From assembly GCA_000702685.1 (NCBI GenBank), contig JNJD01000006.1, positions 62,001 to 126,000 of the forward strand: a stretch of DNA of 64,000 bases. Direction: 5' to 3'. Every line of letters begins with the position of its first letter. The stretch's first letter is position 1. A program made the position numbers and the translations under genes. Source of the DNA: Lachnospiraceae bacterium AC2028 (lineage in GTDB: Bacteria > Bacillota > Clostridia > Lachnospirales > Lachnospiraceae). The notes under the pieces are model-generated. The model had not been told where the DNA came from. It ran no database searches and saw only the letters and a list, made by a program, of their open reading frames with translations. Shown piece by piece: positions 43,359 through 51,556 of this stretch.

Positions 43359-43927
43359 CAGTTCATTTCTCTGAATTTTTTCTGATTGAACTTCATAAAG
43401 TACAGATCCTTTTCCTTGTATTTGAACAGGATCAAAAGAATGAAAAGAACCGCACCACAGGTAACAAAAATATCCGCTACATTAAAAACCGGAAAATTTA
43501 TAGCCTTAAAATAAATAAAATCAATGACATACGAAAATCTGATGCGGTCAATGCCGTTGCCTATACCGCCTGCAATTATCATCGAAAGTGAAATGTTGAA
43601 AGGGATGTATTTAACATCATCCGGACTTTTGAAGATCATGAATACGCAAAGGGCAATGATCACCACGGAAATGAACAGAATAAGAGCTTTCTGACCCGCA
43701 AGCATTCCCCAGCTCGATCCCGTATTTACCAGATAATAGAATTCAAGGACGTTATCGATAAGTACAAAGGCCGCACCGTCTTTAAGACGGGTCATTGCGG
43801 CATATTTGGTCAGCTGATCGAAAACGATCGCAAATACAGCGATCACGCTGCAAAGAGTAATCATTTTACTCTTGGCGATCTTTTTTCTTTCATGCATGTT
43901 ACCCTGTAAATCTTTTTCGGAATCCAC
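43358..43927 (-). CDS. lspA: Lipoprotein signal peptidase LspA
   Basis: A 189-residue membrane aspartyl protease (signal peptidase II) that cleaves prolipoproteins. Four TM helices are visible, and the two catalytic aspartates are in VIDFIYF and FNVADIFV. The N- and C-terminal basic tails are longer than usual. The start is GTG at 43927, supported by AAGGAG 7 nt upstream; ATG codons further in would also give a functional protein. Several lipoproteins in this window (19976, 24305, 48326) are likely substrates. Confidence 0.94.
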   Translation of the reverse strand: MDSEKDLQGNMHERKKIAKSKMITLCSVIAVFAIVFDQLTKYAAMTRLKDGAAFVLIDNVLEFYYLVNTGSSWGMLAGQKALILFISVVIIALCVFMIFKSPDDVKYIPFNISLSMIIAGGIGNGIDRIRFSYVIDFIYFKAINFPVFNVADIFVTCGAVLFILLILFKYKEKDLYFMKFNQKKFREMN

Positions 43928-43929
43928 GA

Positions 43930-45051
43930 TCAGTCTCCTTCGGCAAAATTCAATTCATCAAGAGCCGCCGACATCTCTTCATCGGTAACATCTTCATTGA
44001 TAAACGCTTTTCCGATCTTCTTGAGAAGAATGAATCTGATGTGATCGGAAGTCATCTTCTTATCATTTTTGGTAAGTTCGATTATCCTTGCGGTGTCTGC
44101 AAGATCCATTGAAATTGGAAGCCCGAACAGAACGAACATATCCCTGATCTCATAGAATTCTTCCTTGGAAAGAAATTCCTTCTTCCATGAAATGAATGCC
44201 GCAGCAACACATCCGAGTGCAACACATTCTCCGTGCAGGAATTTGAAATCATAAAATTTTTCAATGGCATGTCCGAGTGTATGTCCAAGATTAAGAAGTG
44301 CTCTGTCACCCTTTTCAAAAGGATCCTTCTCAACGATCATACGCTTTATATCATCGCATCTGTAGACCATCTCGGACAGGTAATCGACATTCTTATCCCT
44401 GATCTCGTAATTGTTGTCAATGAGCCAGACATAGAACTTCTCATCTTTTAAAAGAGCAGACTTCATGACTTCGGCAAATCCCGACGCGAACTGTCTTCCG
44501 GGAAGCGACTGAAGCGTAGACAGATTGGTATAGACAAGCGTGGGCATCTTAAAAGCTCCCACCATGTTCTTGAATCCGTCGAGATCCACTCCGGTCTTAC
44601 CGCCGATGGATGAATCTGCCTGTGCAAGAAGCGTTGTGGGAATCTGTATGAAATCAACACCCCTGAGGTATGTGGCTGCGACAAATCCGGTCATATCACC
44701 GATCACGCCGCCGCCAAGCGCAACAAGAAGAGATTTCCTGTCAAACTTATTCTCGATGAGATATTTATAAATCTTCTTAACCTCATCAAGATTCTTGTTC
44801 TCTTCTCCTGCGGGAACAACATATTTATATACGGCCTTTGATACGCTCTCTAGCTTTGATACGACTTCTTCTCCGTACAGGGGATCAACATTTGAATCGG
44901 TTATGACACAGACATTGACCTTGTCCGGATATAGGCTTCCGACTTCCGCGGAAAGTGCTTCAAAAGAATTCTTATAAACAATATCATATGAGCTCTTGGT
45001 TCCGGTCCTGACCGTAAGCCTGCTCATATCAACTACTTTTTCTTCGCTCAT
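43930..45051 (-). CDS. aroB: 3-dehydroquinate synthase AroB
   Basis: A 373-residue NAD- and zinc-dependent enzyme that cyclises DAHP to 3-dehydroquinate in the shikimate pathway. Seen are GGGVIGDMTGFVAATYLRG, IPTTLLAQADSSIGGKTGVD and the metal histidines in LNLGHTLGHAIE and LHGECVALG. It follows a strong terminator after sepF and lies 2 nt before lspA. No separate promoter was identified with confidence. Confidence 0.96.
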   Translation of the reverse strand: MSEEKVVDMSRLTVRTGTKSSYDIVYKNSFEALSAEVGSLYPDKVNVCVITDSNVDPLYGEEVVSKLESVSKAVYKYVVPAGEENKNLDEVKKIYKYLIENKFDRKSLLVALGGGVIGDMTGFVAATYLRGVDFIQIPTTLLAQADSSIGGKTGVDLDGFKNMVGAFKMPTLVYTNLSTLQSLPGRQFASGFAEVMKSALLKDEKFYVWLIDNNYEIRDKNVDYLSEMVYRCDDIKRMIVEKDPFEKGDRALLNLGHTLGHAIEKFYDFKFLHGECVALGCVAAAFISWKKEFLSKEEFYEIRDMFVLFGLPISMDLADTARIIELTKNDKKMTSDHIRFILLKKIGKAFINEDVTDEEMSAALDELNFAEGD

Positions 45052-45061
45052 CTGAAAACCT

Positions 45062-45108
45062 CAAAAAAACGGACCGCCGTGCCTGTTACTACGCACCGGG
45101 CGGTCCGT
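45062..45108 (-). terminator. Strong terminator after sepF
   Basis: ACGGACCGCC (45069-45078) and GGCGGTCCGT (45099-45108) form a perfect outer stem with a further GTGC/GCAC inner stem; on the minus strand it is followed by TTTTTTTGA. Confidence 0.93.
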
Positions 45109-45125
45109 AAGATTCAATCAAAAGA

Positions 45126-45614
45126 TCAGTAAAGTCCTGATCCCGCATTACCCTGTCCGGTAAGGAAATCGCCGGAAAGAGTTACGCTCTCGGGAGTGAT
45201 GACATAAACATAATCGGAAACCTTTTCCATACGGCATCCGAGTGCATAGCACGCTCCGCAAAGGAAATCATATATGCTCTGGGCAAGCGATGAATCCAGT
45301 CCCTGAAGATTAAGGACAACACTGTTCATTGACTTAAGATCGTCCACAACACCTGCGGCATCGTTAAGCTCTTTGGGAAATCTCATGCTGACGCCTGCAT
45401 TAATATTTGCGCTCATATTCTTTCTCCTCTGATCCTGACCTTTGAACATGCTCTTGGAAGACTTCTTGGGCTTATCGGAATCGTCATCATCCGCCATCTT
45501 ATATCTGGCGGGTGCTTCGGTCTCTTCATCATCGAAGCCGTAATCTTCGCCGTCTTCTTCGTCCTTGTTGTCGAGCTTCATGAAATTAATGAACTTATCA
45601 ACAGTGCTACCCAT
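45126..45614 (-). CDS. sepF: Cell division protein SepF
   Basis: A 162-residue FtsZ-binding membrane anchor of the divisome. A short N-terminal amphipathic helix (about 1-15) is followed by an acidic disordered linker (about 15-70), then the SepF core domain with NSVVLNLQGLDSSLAQSIYD and the RMEKVSDYVYVITPE segment. yggS lies 18 nt upstream, the usual Firmicutes order. Confidence 0.95.
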   Translation of the reverse strand: MGSTVDKFINFMKLDNKDEEDGEDYGFDDEETEAPARYKMADDDDSDKPKKSSKSMFKGQDQRRKNMSANINAGVSMRFPKELNDAAGVVDDLKSMNSVVLNLQGLDSSLAQSIYDFLCGACYALGCRMEKVSDYVYVITPESVTLSGDFLTGQGNAGSGLY

Positions 45615-45632
45615 TTTTACCCTCTCAATCCT

Positions 45633-46334
45633 TTATCTTGATGAATAATCTCTTTCGCCGAAAATTGCGGTACCGACACGTACAAATGTAGAACCTTCTC
45701 CGACTGCGGATTCATAATCACCGCTCATTCCCATCGAAAGGAAATCCATATAAACATTATCAGTTTTTTGCTTTTTTATGTCAATGGATAATTGCTTCAT
45801 ATTGCGAAAAAATACCCTGTTTTCTTCGGGATCATCGCATATAGGAGCGCTTGTCATAAGGCCTCTGATACGTATGCCTTCAACAGATGATATTTCGTTT
45901 ACGGCATCTGTTATCTCATCGGGGCTGAAACCGAACTTGCTATCTTCATTACCGATATTGACTTCAAGCAATATATCACTGACAATACCGTTCTTAACGG
46001 ATTGTTTGCCAATCTCTTTTGCCAATTTCACGGAATCGACTCCGTGAATAAGATATGTTTTCCCGACAATGTATTTGACCTTATTGGTCTGTAGATGACC
46101 GATCATATGCCATCTGATATCATCGGGCAATTGCGGAATCTTATCAACAAGCTCCTGAACATAATTTTCGCCGAAATCCCTGCAGCCGGCCTCATATGCA
46201 TCTCTTATCATTTGCACAGGTTTGGTCTTGCTTACGGCAACCAGAGTGCATTCGCTTTCATCCCTGGAGCTTTCCCTGCAGAGTCTTCTTACATTATCAA
46301 GGACACTGAGGTAATTATCACCAACAATACTCAT
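45633..46334 (-). CDS. PLP homeostasis protein YggS/YlmE family
   Basis: A 233-residue alanine-racemase-fold protein that binds pyridoxal phosphate and affects its balance, without known catalysis. The PLP lysine is in LVAVSKTKP, with RDFGENYVQEL, WHMIGHLQTNKVKYI and MGMSGDYESAVGEGSTFVRVG being family signatures. It lies between the HlyD-like gene and sepF. Confidence 0.94.
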   Translation of the reverse strand: MSIVGDNYLSVLDNVRRLCRESSRDESECTLVAVSKTKPVQMIRDAYEAGCRDFGENYVQELVDKIPQLPDDIRWHMIGHLQTNKVKYIVGKTYLIHGVDSVKLAKEIGKQSVKNGIVSDILLEVNIGNEDSKFGFSPDEITDAVNEISSVEGIRIRGLMTSAPICDDPEENRVFFRNMKQLSIDIKKQKTDNVYMDFLSMGMSGDYESAVGEGSTFVRVGTAIFGERDYSSR

Positions 46335-46347
46335 AATGCATCTATCC

Positions 46348-47754
46348 TTACTCGTTAATGAACTGATCGTCCGATACCGTATCGGCTTTCAGTGCTATAT
46401 AATCATAAACCCTGAGTCCGTATGTGGAGTTGGGCTTGACGATCGCATATTCCTCATTCTGGGATACGATGGTGATCTCTTTGAAATCGGCATATCCTTT
46501 ATTGATGTTATAAACTCCGGTAAGCGTTCCCCTGTCTTTGACAACGAAGACATCCTGTGAATTTTCCATATGGAGCACATCACCGGCAGTTACTATGGAA
46601 CTGTCAACATAATAGCTGTGGTGCTCTTCATCGTGGCTGTAAATGGATATCTCTTTTCTGATCGTGATAGCCTGTCCGGTCTCGTCATAACCACTCATTA
46701 TGATGTAGTAGATATTGTTGTTGGCATCATAGATCACATAGTTTTCATCAACGATATAGAATTCTTTTTCAATGATCGATGAATTGGGAACCTTAAGACC
46801 GGTCTCATCATCAAGGATGAGTTCGATATCCAGGAATCTTTCATTGATGAAGGAAGCCATGGAATTATTGAAATCAAGCCGGCAGAAAACATCTTTTCCG
46901 TCTTCGCTCCGGATGATCGATACTTTTCCCCAGGATTCGTTCTGATTTCTGAGAAATTTCGTTAAAATATAACCCTGATCAAGAAAGACTTCGGCATCAG
47001 ATTCATTAATAGGGAAAACAAGACACCAGTCTTCGCTTTCGGAAAGCTTATAGACAACATCCCCTTCGGCTCTGAGCTCATTGGCGGAAATATTGACCTT
47101 CTCGTAATCTCTCTCATTAAAAACATCCCTGGTTATCAGATTGGGATCAAGACTCTCATACCCGTCAGTCCAGTAAGATACAACACCCGCATGTCCTGCG
47201 GTACAGTATTTAACTGCCGTCGAAAGACCGCCTTCATCCTGAGCCTGCCTGAGAGACTCAAGGAAATTTGAGTTGGCAAGCTTTAAAACGGAATTCTGGA
47301 GAGCATATTTAAATGAATATACTTCCGTATAATTCAGCGAATCATAAGAATGCGAAAAATCAACGATCTCATTTTTGAAATCATCAAGCTCCTTGTCGGA
47401 AAGAGTGTTCTCAAGCAGCGACTGTGATTCAAGATATTCGTTGAGCCTGCCCGTTTCGTCCACTGTATAAACAATATCGCCTACGGCAACCTTCTGGCCT
47501 TCACGGGCAAGGAAATTGACATATCCCGAATAAGGACAATTAACCACATGTTCGTCTCTTATTGCGATAGCCCTGTAGATATTCTGAGAAGAAAGAGAAC
47601 CCTCAACGACTTCGTATCTTACGATGGGATTGGAATTGAAATAGATAAAGAGGACAATGATAGCGTAAACTAAGATCCCGAGAAACAGGACCGTGCCAAG
47701 ACCAAAATTATGAGATTTGGTATATCTTCTGATATTGTCCGAATTGCCGCTCAT
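46348..47754 (-). CDS. HlyD-like membrane-anchored protein (adaptor-like)
   Basis: A 468-residue protein with one TM helix (about 19-39) and an extracellular region resembling HlyD/biotinyl-lipoyl adaptors: the segment DEHVVNCPYSGYVNFLAREGQKVAVGDIVYTVD is split by a short helix pair, then a long beta-rich part. No transporter partner is adjacent; related proteins sit beside yggS-sepF in Lachnospiraceae, suggesting a link to division. The start is odd: the ATG at 47754 has no ribosome site and lies right after a terminator hairpin (47758-47797). Confidence 0.75.
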   Translation of the reverse strand: MSGNSDNIRRYTKSHNFGLGTVLFLGILVYAIIVLFIYFNSNPIVRYEVVEGSLSSQNIYRAIAIRDEHVVNCPYSGYVNFLAREGQKVAVGDIVYTVDETGRLNEYLESQSLLENTLSDKELDDFKNEIVDFSHSYDSLNYTEVYSFKYALQNSVLKLANSNFLESLRQAQDEGGLSTAVKYCTAGHAGVVSYWTDGYESLDPNLITRDVFNERDYEKVNISANELRAEGDVVYKLSESEDWCLVFPINESDAEVFLDQGYILTKFLRNQNESWGKVSIIRSEDGKDVFCRLDFNNSMASFINERFLDIELILDDETGLKVPNSSIIEKEFYIVDENYVIYDANNNIYYIIMSGYDETGQAITIRKEISIYSHDEEHHSYYVDSSIVTAGDVLHMENSQDVFVVKDRGTLTGVYNINKGYADFKEITIVSQNEEYAIVKPNSTYGLRVYDYIALKADTVSDDQFINE

Positions 47755-47757
47755 ATA

Positions 47758-47797
47758 AAAATATGCCCCGGAAGCTGTTTATACACTGCTCCGGGGC
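47758..47797 (-). terminator. Terminator or attenuator before the HlyD-like gene
   Basis: GCCCCGG (47765-47771) and CCGGGGC (47791-47797) form a stem extended by weaker pairs; on the minus strand a T-rich tract runs to within a few nt of the HlyD-like ATG. Confidence 0.8.
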
Positions 47798-47810
47798 TTC
47801 TATTCTCAGA

Positions 47811-48239
47811 TCAAAGGAAATTGATTGCGATCTTCTCGTTAGCCTGGAGTCCTGCGGGGAACTTGCTTCTCTCAAGACCAACTGAAAGGATCATGTCTAC
47901 CTTGTACTTCTCGCTGAGTGCAGCGAGCTTCTCAACATTTTCTGTGATGTCGAGATCTGCCTGATGTGAGATCTTGATATATGAATCAAAATACATCTGC
48001 TGAATGTCGTGATTCTGGGAAATGATGCCGGCTACGAATCCATAGAATTCATCCGGTCCGGAAATGTCATATTCTGTGACGTTGATGAGTCTGATCTTGT
48101 TGTTCAGCTCAAACATATGAGCCGTATCTTTATCGAGATAAACTATGTTGCCGGAAACCGTCTTAACATCGGTGTTAACCTTGTCCAAAAGTTCCTTAGT
48201 CTTGCCCTTGCCCTTCTGACCAACTATCAATGAAACCAC
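47811..48239 (-). CDS. Small P-loop protein of unknown function
   Basis: A 142-residue soluble protein with a near-perfect Walker A motif GQKGKGKTKEL at its N-terminus and alternating alpha/beta character, but no clear Walker B in the short sequence. I do not recognise a named family. GTG start at 48239 with GGAGG 8 nt upstream. It has its own consensus-like promoter (48291-48319) and ends at a terminator, so it is monocistronic, between the carboxypeptidase gene and the HlyD-like/yggS/sepF genes. Confidence 0.75.
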   Translation of the reverse strand: MVSLIVGQKGKGKTKELLDKVNTDVKTVSGNIVYLDKDTAHMFELNNKIRLINVTEYDISGPDEFYGFVAGIISQNHDIQQMYFDSYIKISHQADLDITENVEKLAALSEKYKVDMILSVGLERSKFPAGLQANEKIAINFL

Positions 48240-48290
48240 TAATTTTTCCTCCGATGCTTATATTTTAGCGGTATTAAAACCACTAATAAG

Positions 48291-48319
48291 ATTATAGTTT
48301 AAATCGCCCAAACTATCAA
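48291..48319 (-). promoter_or_regulatory. Promoter of the small P-loop gene
   Basis: On the minus strand TTGATA (48314-48319) and TATAAT (48291-48296) with 17-nt spacing. A short inverted repeat (TAGCGGT/ACCACTA) lies in the leader. Confidence 0.85.
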
Positions 48320-48325
48320 GGCTTT

Positions 48326-49321
48326 TTAACCGTTTAAAATAAGTGACATAAGCTCTTTCTGATGCGCATAGAGCGTATCAGTATCGGGTGTTCCCATCAC
48401 GCACGAAATGTACGGATTTCCCGAAGAATCCCTGCATAAAACAATGAGGCAGTGTCCCGCTCCTCCGGTTGTTCCGGTCTTGCCGCCGATAACCGTTATT
48501 CCCGCAGGAGCATTTACATCCTTATCGGTCCTTATGAAAAGATCCGTGCTTCTGACGGTCTTATTGACGTCTTTTCCGTTAACATCCTTATATACGGTCT
48601 GATATTCGGAACTGGATACTATCTCGACGAATTTTTCGTATTTGATGCATTCGCTGAGGATGAGATACAGATCATAAGCGGTAGTCATATGATCGTCGGC
48701 GTCGAGACCGTGAGGATTGGAAAAATGAGTATTGGTGGCACCGAGCTCATATGCTCTCTCGTTCATCATCTCACAGAAATGTGAAATATTGCCGCCGACG
48801 TGGACCGCGATCGCATTGGCGATATCATTGGCCGAATACATGAGCATGAAATGAAGAGCCTGGTCCATTGTCATGGTATCGCCGACTTTTCCGGGAAGAA
48901 CGGTTTCGTCATAGGCAAAACCGGTAACTTCGGAGCCGAGAGTCAGCTTTTCATCCATGGTACAGTTCTCCAGAGCAAGGAGAGCCGTCATAAGTTTGGT
49001 GGTTGATGCGGGATGTATCTGTCTGGTGGCACCTACGGCAGCCATGACTTCCGCATTATTGACATCAACAAGAAGGACCGATTCAATCGAATTGGCCATT
49101 TCAAGACCGGGTACGGGAACGTCACCTGTGATCACACAGAGATCCGAAGCAAATGAATCAGCCTTGAGGTCCGCAAGAAATCCCCTTCCGGCCATTTCCG
49201 AAGCCAGAACCGAAGTCTTGTAAGGGGATGCAAAATCAGATCCGCAGCCGCTGAGCAGCATAACGGATATAAGAAGAATCGAAAGTATTCTGAATTTAAA
49301 TCTACCGCCACGACGGGTCAT
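48326..49321 (-). CDS. D-alanyl-D-alanine carboxypeptidase, S11 lipoprotein
   Basis: A 331-residue penicillin-binding D,D-carboxypeptidase that trims peptidoglycan pentapeptides. Active-site motifs are STTK (106-109), SAN (163-165) and KTG (281-283). A lipobox (LSGC, cysteine 26) makes it a lipoprotein in place of the C-terminal amphipathic anchor of DacA. The start overlaps the mgsA stop by 4 nt, so it ends the cell-elongation gene run. Confidence 0.93.
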   Translation of the reverse strand: MTRRGGRFKFRILSILLISVMLLSGCGSDFASPYKTSVLASEMAGRGFLADLKADSFASDLCVITGDVPVPGLEMANSIESVLLVDVNNAEVMAAVGATRQIHPASTTKLMTALLALENCTMDEKLTLGSEVTGFAYDETVLPGKVGDTMTMDQALHFMLMYSANDIANAIAVHVGGNISHFCEMMNERAYELGATNTHFSNPHGLDADDHMTTAYDLYLILSECIKYEKFVEIVSSSEYQTVYKDVNGKDVNKTVRSTDLFIRTDKDVNAPAGITVIGGKTGTTGGAGHCLIVLCRDSSGNPYISCVMGTPDTDTLYAHQKELMSLILNG

Positions 49322-49713
49322 TTATACATCTCTCTCCATTCAAGATCCCCTCTGTCCAGGGATTTGATAAGAAGTTCCGCACTGGCAAGATTGGTCGCCA
49401 GAGGGATATTGTGGAGATCACAGTCTCTGAACACGTTTTCAACATTCGGTTCATGTACCGCTGTATTAACGGGATCTCTCAAAAAGATAACCAGATCTAT
49501 AAGATTCTGTTCGATCTGAGCGGCAAGCTGCTGTTCTCCCCCGAGATGGCCTGCAAGCATTTTGTGGATCGAAAGATTAGTTACTTCCTCGATAAGTCTG
49601 CCTGTGGTGCCGGTAGCATAAAGATCATGCTTTGAAAGAATACCTCTGTAGGCAACACAGAAATTCTGCATGAGTTTCTTTTTCGAATCATGCGCTATAA
49701 GTGCAATGTTCAT
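49318..49713 (-). CDS. mgsA: Methylglyoxal synthase MgsA
   Basis: A 131-residue enzyme that converts dihydroxyacetone phosphate to methylglyoxal, relieving phosphate stress. Seen are NIALIAHDSKKK at the start, YATGTTGRLIEE (phosphate loop), LAGHLGGEQQLAA and the catalytic aspartate in FLRDPVNTAVHEP. ATG at 49713 gives the normal N-terminus; an in-frame ATG at 49737 is possible. It follows rodA, the usual place in Clostridia. Confidence 0.94.
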   Translation of the reverse strand: MNIALIAHDSKKKLMQNFCVAYRGILSKHDLYATGTTGRLIEEVTNLSIHKMLAGHLGGEQQLAAQIEQNLIDLVIFLRDPVNTAVHEPNVENVFRDCDLHNIPLATNLASAELLIKSLDRGDLEWREMYK

Positions 49714-49717
49714 TCCC

Positions 49718-50887
49718 CTAATACGGCCCCTTTCCATTATAATTCAGCATAAAATCATCCAGTGGATTAACCGAATGTTTTACCTGAAGCCTTACATTAA
49801 GGACTACCCCAAGTCCGCAGTAAAGCGTCACCAAAGATGTCAGGCCGTAACTTACGAAGGGAAGCGGAATTCCGGTATTCGGAAGCAGAAATGTGGCAAC
49901 GCCTATATTCATAAAGCCCTGCATTCCGATGAATGTTCCCATGCCGGCACAGATTATCGAACCCCCAACATCCGAAGATCTTATGCCTACGCCCAGACAG
50001 TTCAGTGATATCAAAAACAGTAAAATGATCGTAACCGAAGTTCCCCTGAATCCGAACTCTTCACCGATAACGGCGAAAATGAAATCGGTTTCTGCCTCGG
50101 AAATGAAATTACTGTTCTTAACCGATGTGATCTCGTTATTCTTATACCCTTTTCCCTCAAGCATTCCGGAACCTATGGCGGTAACGGAATTATTCTGCTG
50201 GTATGCTATCTCCGGATAATCCTCGGGATACAGAAAACCGTTGATCCTGTTCATCTGGTAATCCTGGATGGCATGATTGTCGGGATTAAGGATATAACCT
50301 ATAAGTGCAGCTCCGATCGGGATCATGATGAGTAAAATAACAAGTATTATTCTTTTCTTGATGCCACTGGTGAACATTATGGCCGAAAAGATAAAGATCA
50401 TTACCATACTGGTAGACAGATCGGGCTGTTTATAAACCAGGAAAAACGGTATGACAAATAGTCCGGAACATACCAAAAGCAGGTGAAAATTGCTGATTTT
50501 TTCCCTGTATTTCATAATAAACGCTGCAAAAAATAAAATCAACATCAACTTGGCCATCTCCGAAGGCTGGAACCTTATAAAGCCGATCTTGAGCCATCTC
50601 TGAGCGTTATTGGCGTTATATCCTCCGACCATGACCATAAAAAGTATCGAGGTCATGGCAATGTATATGGGGATCCAGAATTTAAGGATAAAATGATAAT
50701 CGATCAGGGATATCACGATCATGAGGACCGTACCGACGATAATGCCTCCGATCTGCTTATGCACGTTTGAGGCTCCGGCTTCGCCCATGGCGGAGCTTAT
50801 GGCAAACACTCCTATCACGGATAGGAGTAAAGTAAAGACTATTAACATAAAATCATAATCTTTAAGCCTGTAAGTTTTTAGAATCAT
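49718..50887 (-). CDS. rodA: Peptidoglycan polymerase RodA (SEDS family)
   Basis: A 389-residue SEDS glycosyltransferase of the elongasome, with about ten TM helices. Family segments include FQPSEMAKLMLILFFA, KQPDLSTSMVMI, NNSVTAIGSGMLEGKGY, EAETDFIFAVIGEEFGF and LPFVSYGLTSLV. Start ATG at 50887 follows GGAGA; it overlaps the 3' end of minC by 26 nt. The cognate transpeptidase is PBP2 at 51557-54424. Confidence 0.95.
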   Translation of the reverse strand: MILKTYRLKDYDFMLIVFTLLLSVIGVFAISSAMGEAGASNVHKQIGGIIVGTVLMIVISLIDYHFILKFWIPIYIAMTSILFMVMVGGYNANNAQRWLKIGFIRFQPSEMAKLMLILFFAAFIMKYREKISNFHLLLVCSGLFVIPFFLVYKQPDLSTSMVMIFIFSAIMFTSGIKKRIILVILLIMIPIGAALIGYILNPDNHAIQDYQMNRINGFLYPEDYPEIAYQQNNSVTAIGSGMLEGKGYKNNEITSVKNSNFISEAETDFIFAVIGEEFGFRGTSVTIILLFLISLNCLGVGIRSSDVGGSIICAGMGTFIGMQGFMNIGVATFLLPNTGIPLPFVSYGLTSLVTLYCGLGVVLNVRLQVKHSVNPLDDFMLNYNGKGPY

Positions 50888-51554
50888 ATATCTTCTCCAT
50901 AACAACCCTGTTCAAAGGGCTTATGGTAAACTGACCGTCATTTATTCTGGCAACCTTGGGAGCACTCTTCAGAACGGCGCTCCAGATGGGTTTGCTGTCG
51001 GGTACATATCCGTATTTTCCGATGCCCATTTCTTCGGCTTCCATCTCGATCGCGCAGATAAAGCAAGTGTCATCCTCCGGAAAACCTGCATGCGCGCTTC
51101 CGTAAAGTCCGCCAAGTACAATGATATTACCGCCGCTTCTGACTTCACTTCCGGGATTGACGTCACCGAGTATGACAATGCTTTCTTCCACATCAATGGA
51201 CTGTCTGTTCATTACGGAAGACTGAAGGATCATACACTTATCGCTGCCCTGAAGTCTTTCGTTAAGTATCTCACTGACCTTTTTTATATGTTCAAGATCC
51301 TGCTCGTTCTTACCGACAAGACAGGAAACGGAAACATCGCAGCTTGCATGGACAGCATCGACAATAAGAGTCTCTTCAATATCGGAAAGCTTTCTTCCCT
51401 CAATATCAAGAATGATGGATGAATTACCGAGAAAATTTCTGGACGCATAGAACTTATCTCTTACCAGCCCGAGAAGCTCATTAAATGGCATATCGGGGTC
51501 GAGAATAAGCTTTATCGCTCCGTTATAGCATTTTAAAATGACATTTGAAGCCAT
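50862..51554 (-). CDS. minC: Septum site-determining protein MinC
   Basis: A 230-residue inhibitor of FtsZ ring assembly. The N-terminal domain (about 1-100) is divergent, and the C-terminal beta-helix domain is clear: SIVILGDVNPGSEVRSGGNI, VLGGLYGSAHAG and FICAIEMEAEEMGIG. minD and minE, which normally follow in Clostridia, are missing; rodA is next. It begins 2 nt after the PBP2 stop. Confidence 0.93.
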   Translation of the reverse strand: MASNVILKCYNGAIKLILDPDMPFNELLGLVRDKFYASRNFLGNSSIILDIEGRKLSDIEETLIVDAVHASCDVSVSCLVGKNEQDLEHIKKVSEILNERLQGSDKCMILQSSVMNRQSIDVEESIVILGDVNPGSEVRSGGNIIVLGGLYGSAHAGFPEDDTCFICAIEMEAEEMGIGKYGYVPDSKPIWSAVLKSAPKVARINDGQFTISPLNRVVMEKIYDSKNLQA

Positions 51555-51556
51555 GA

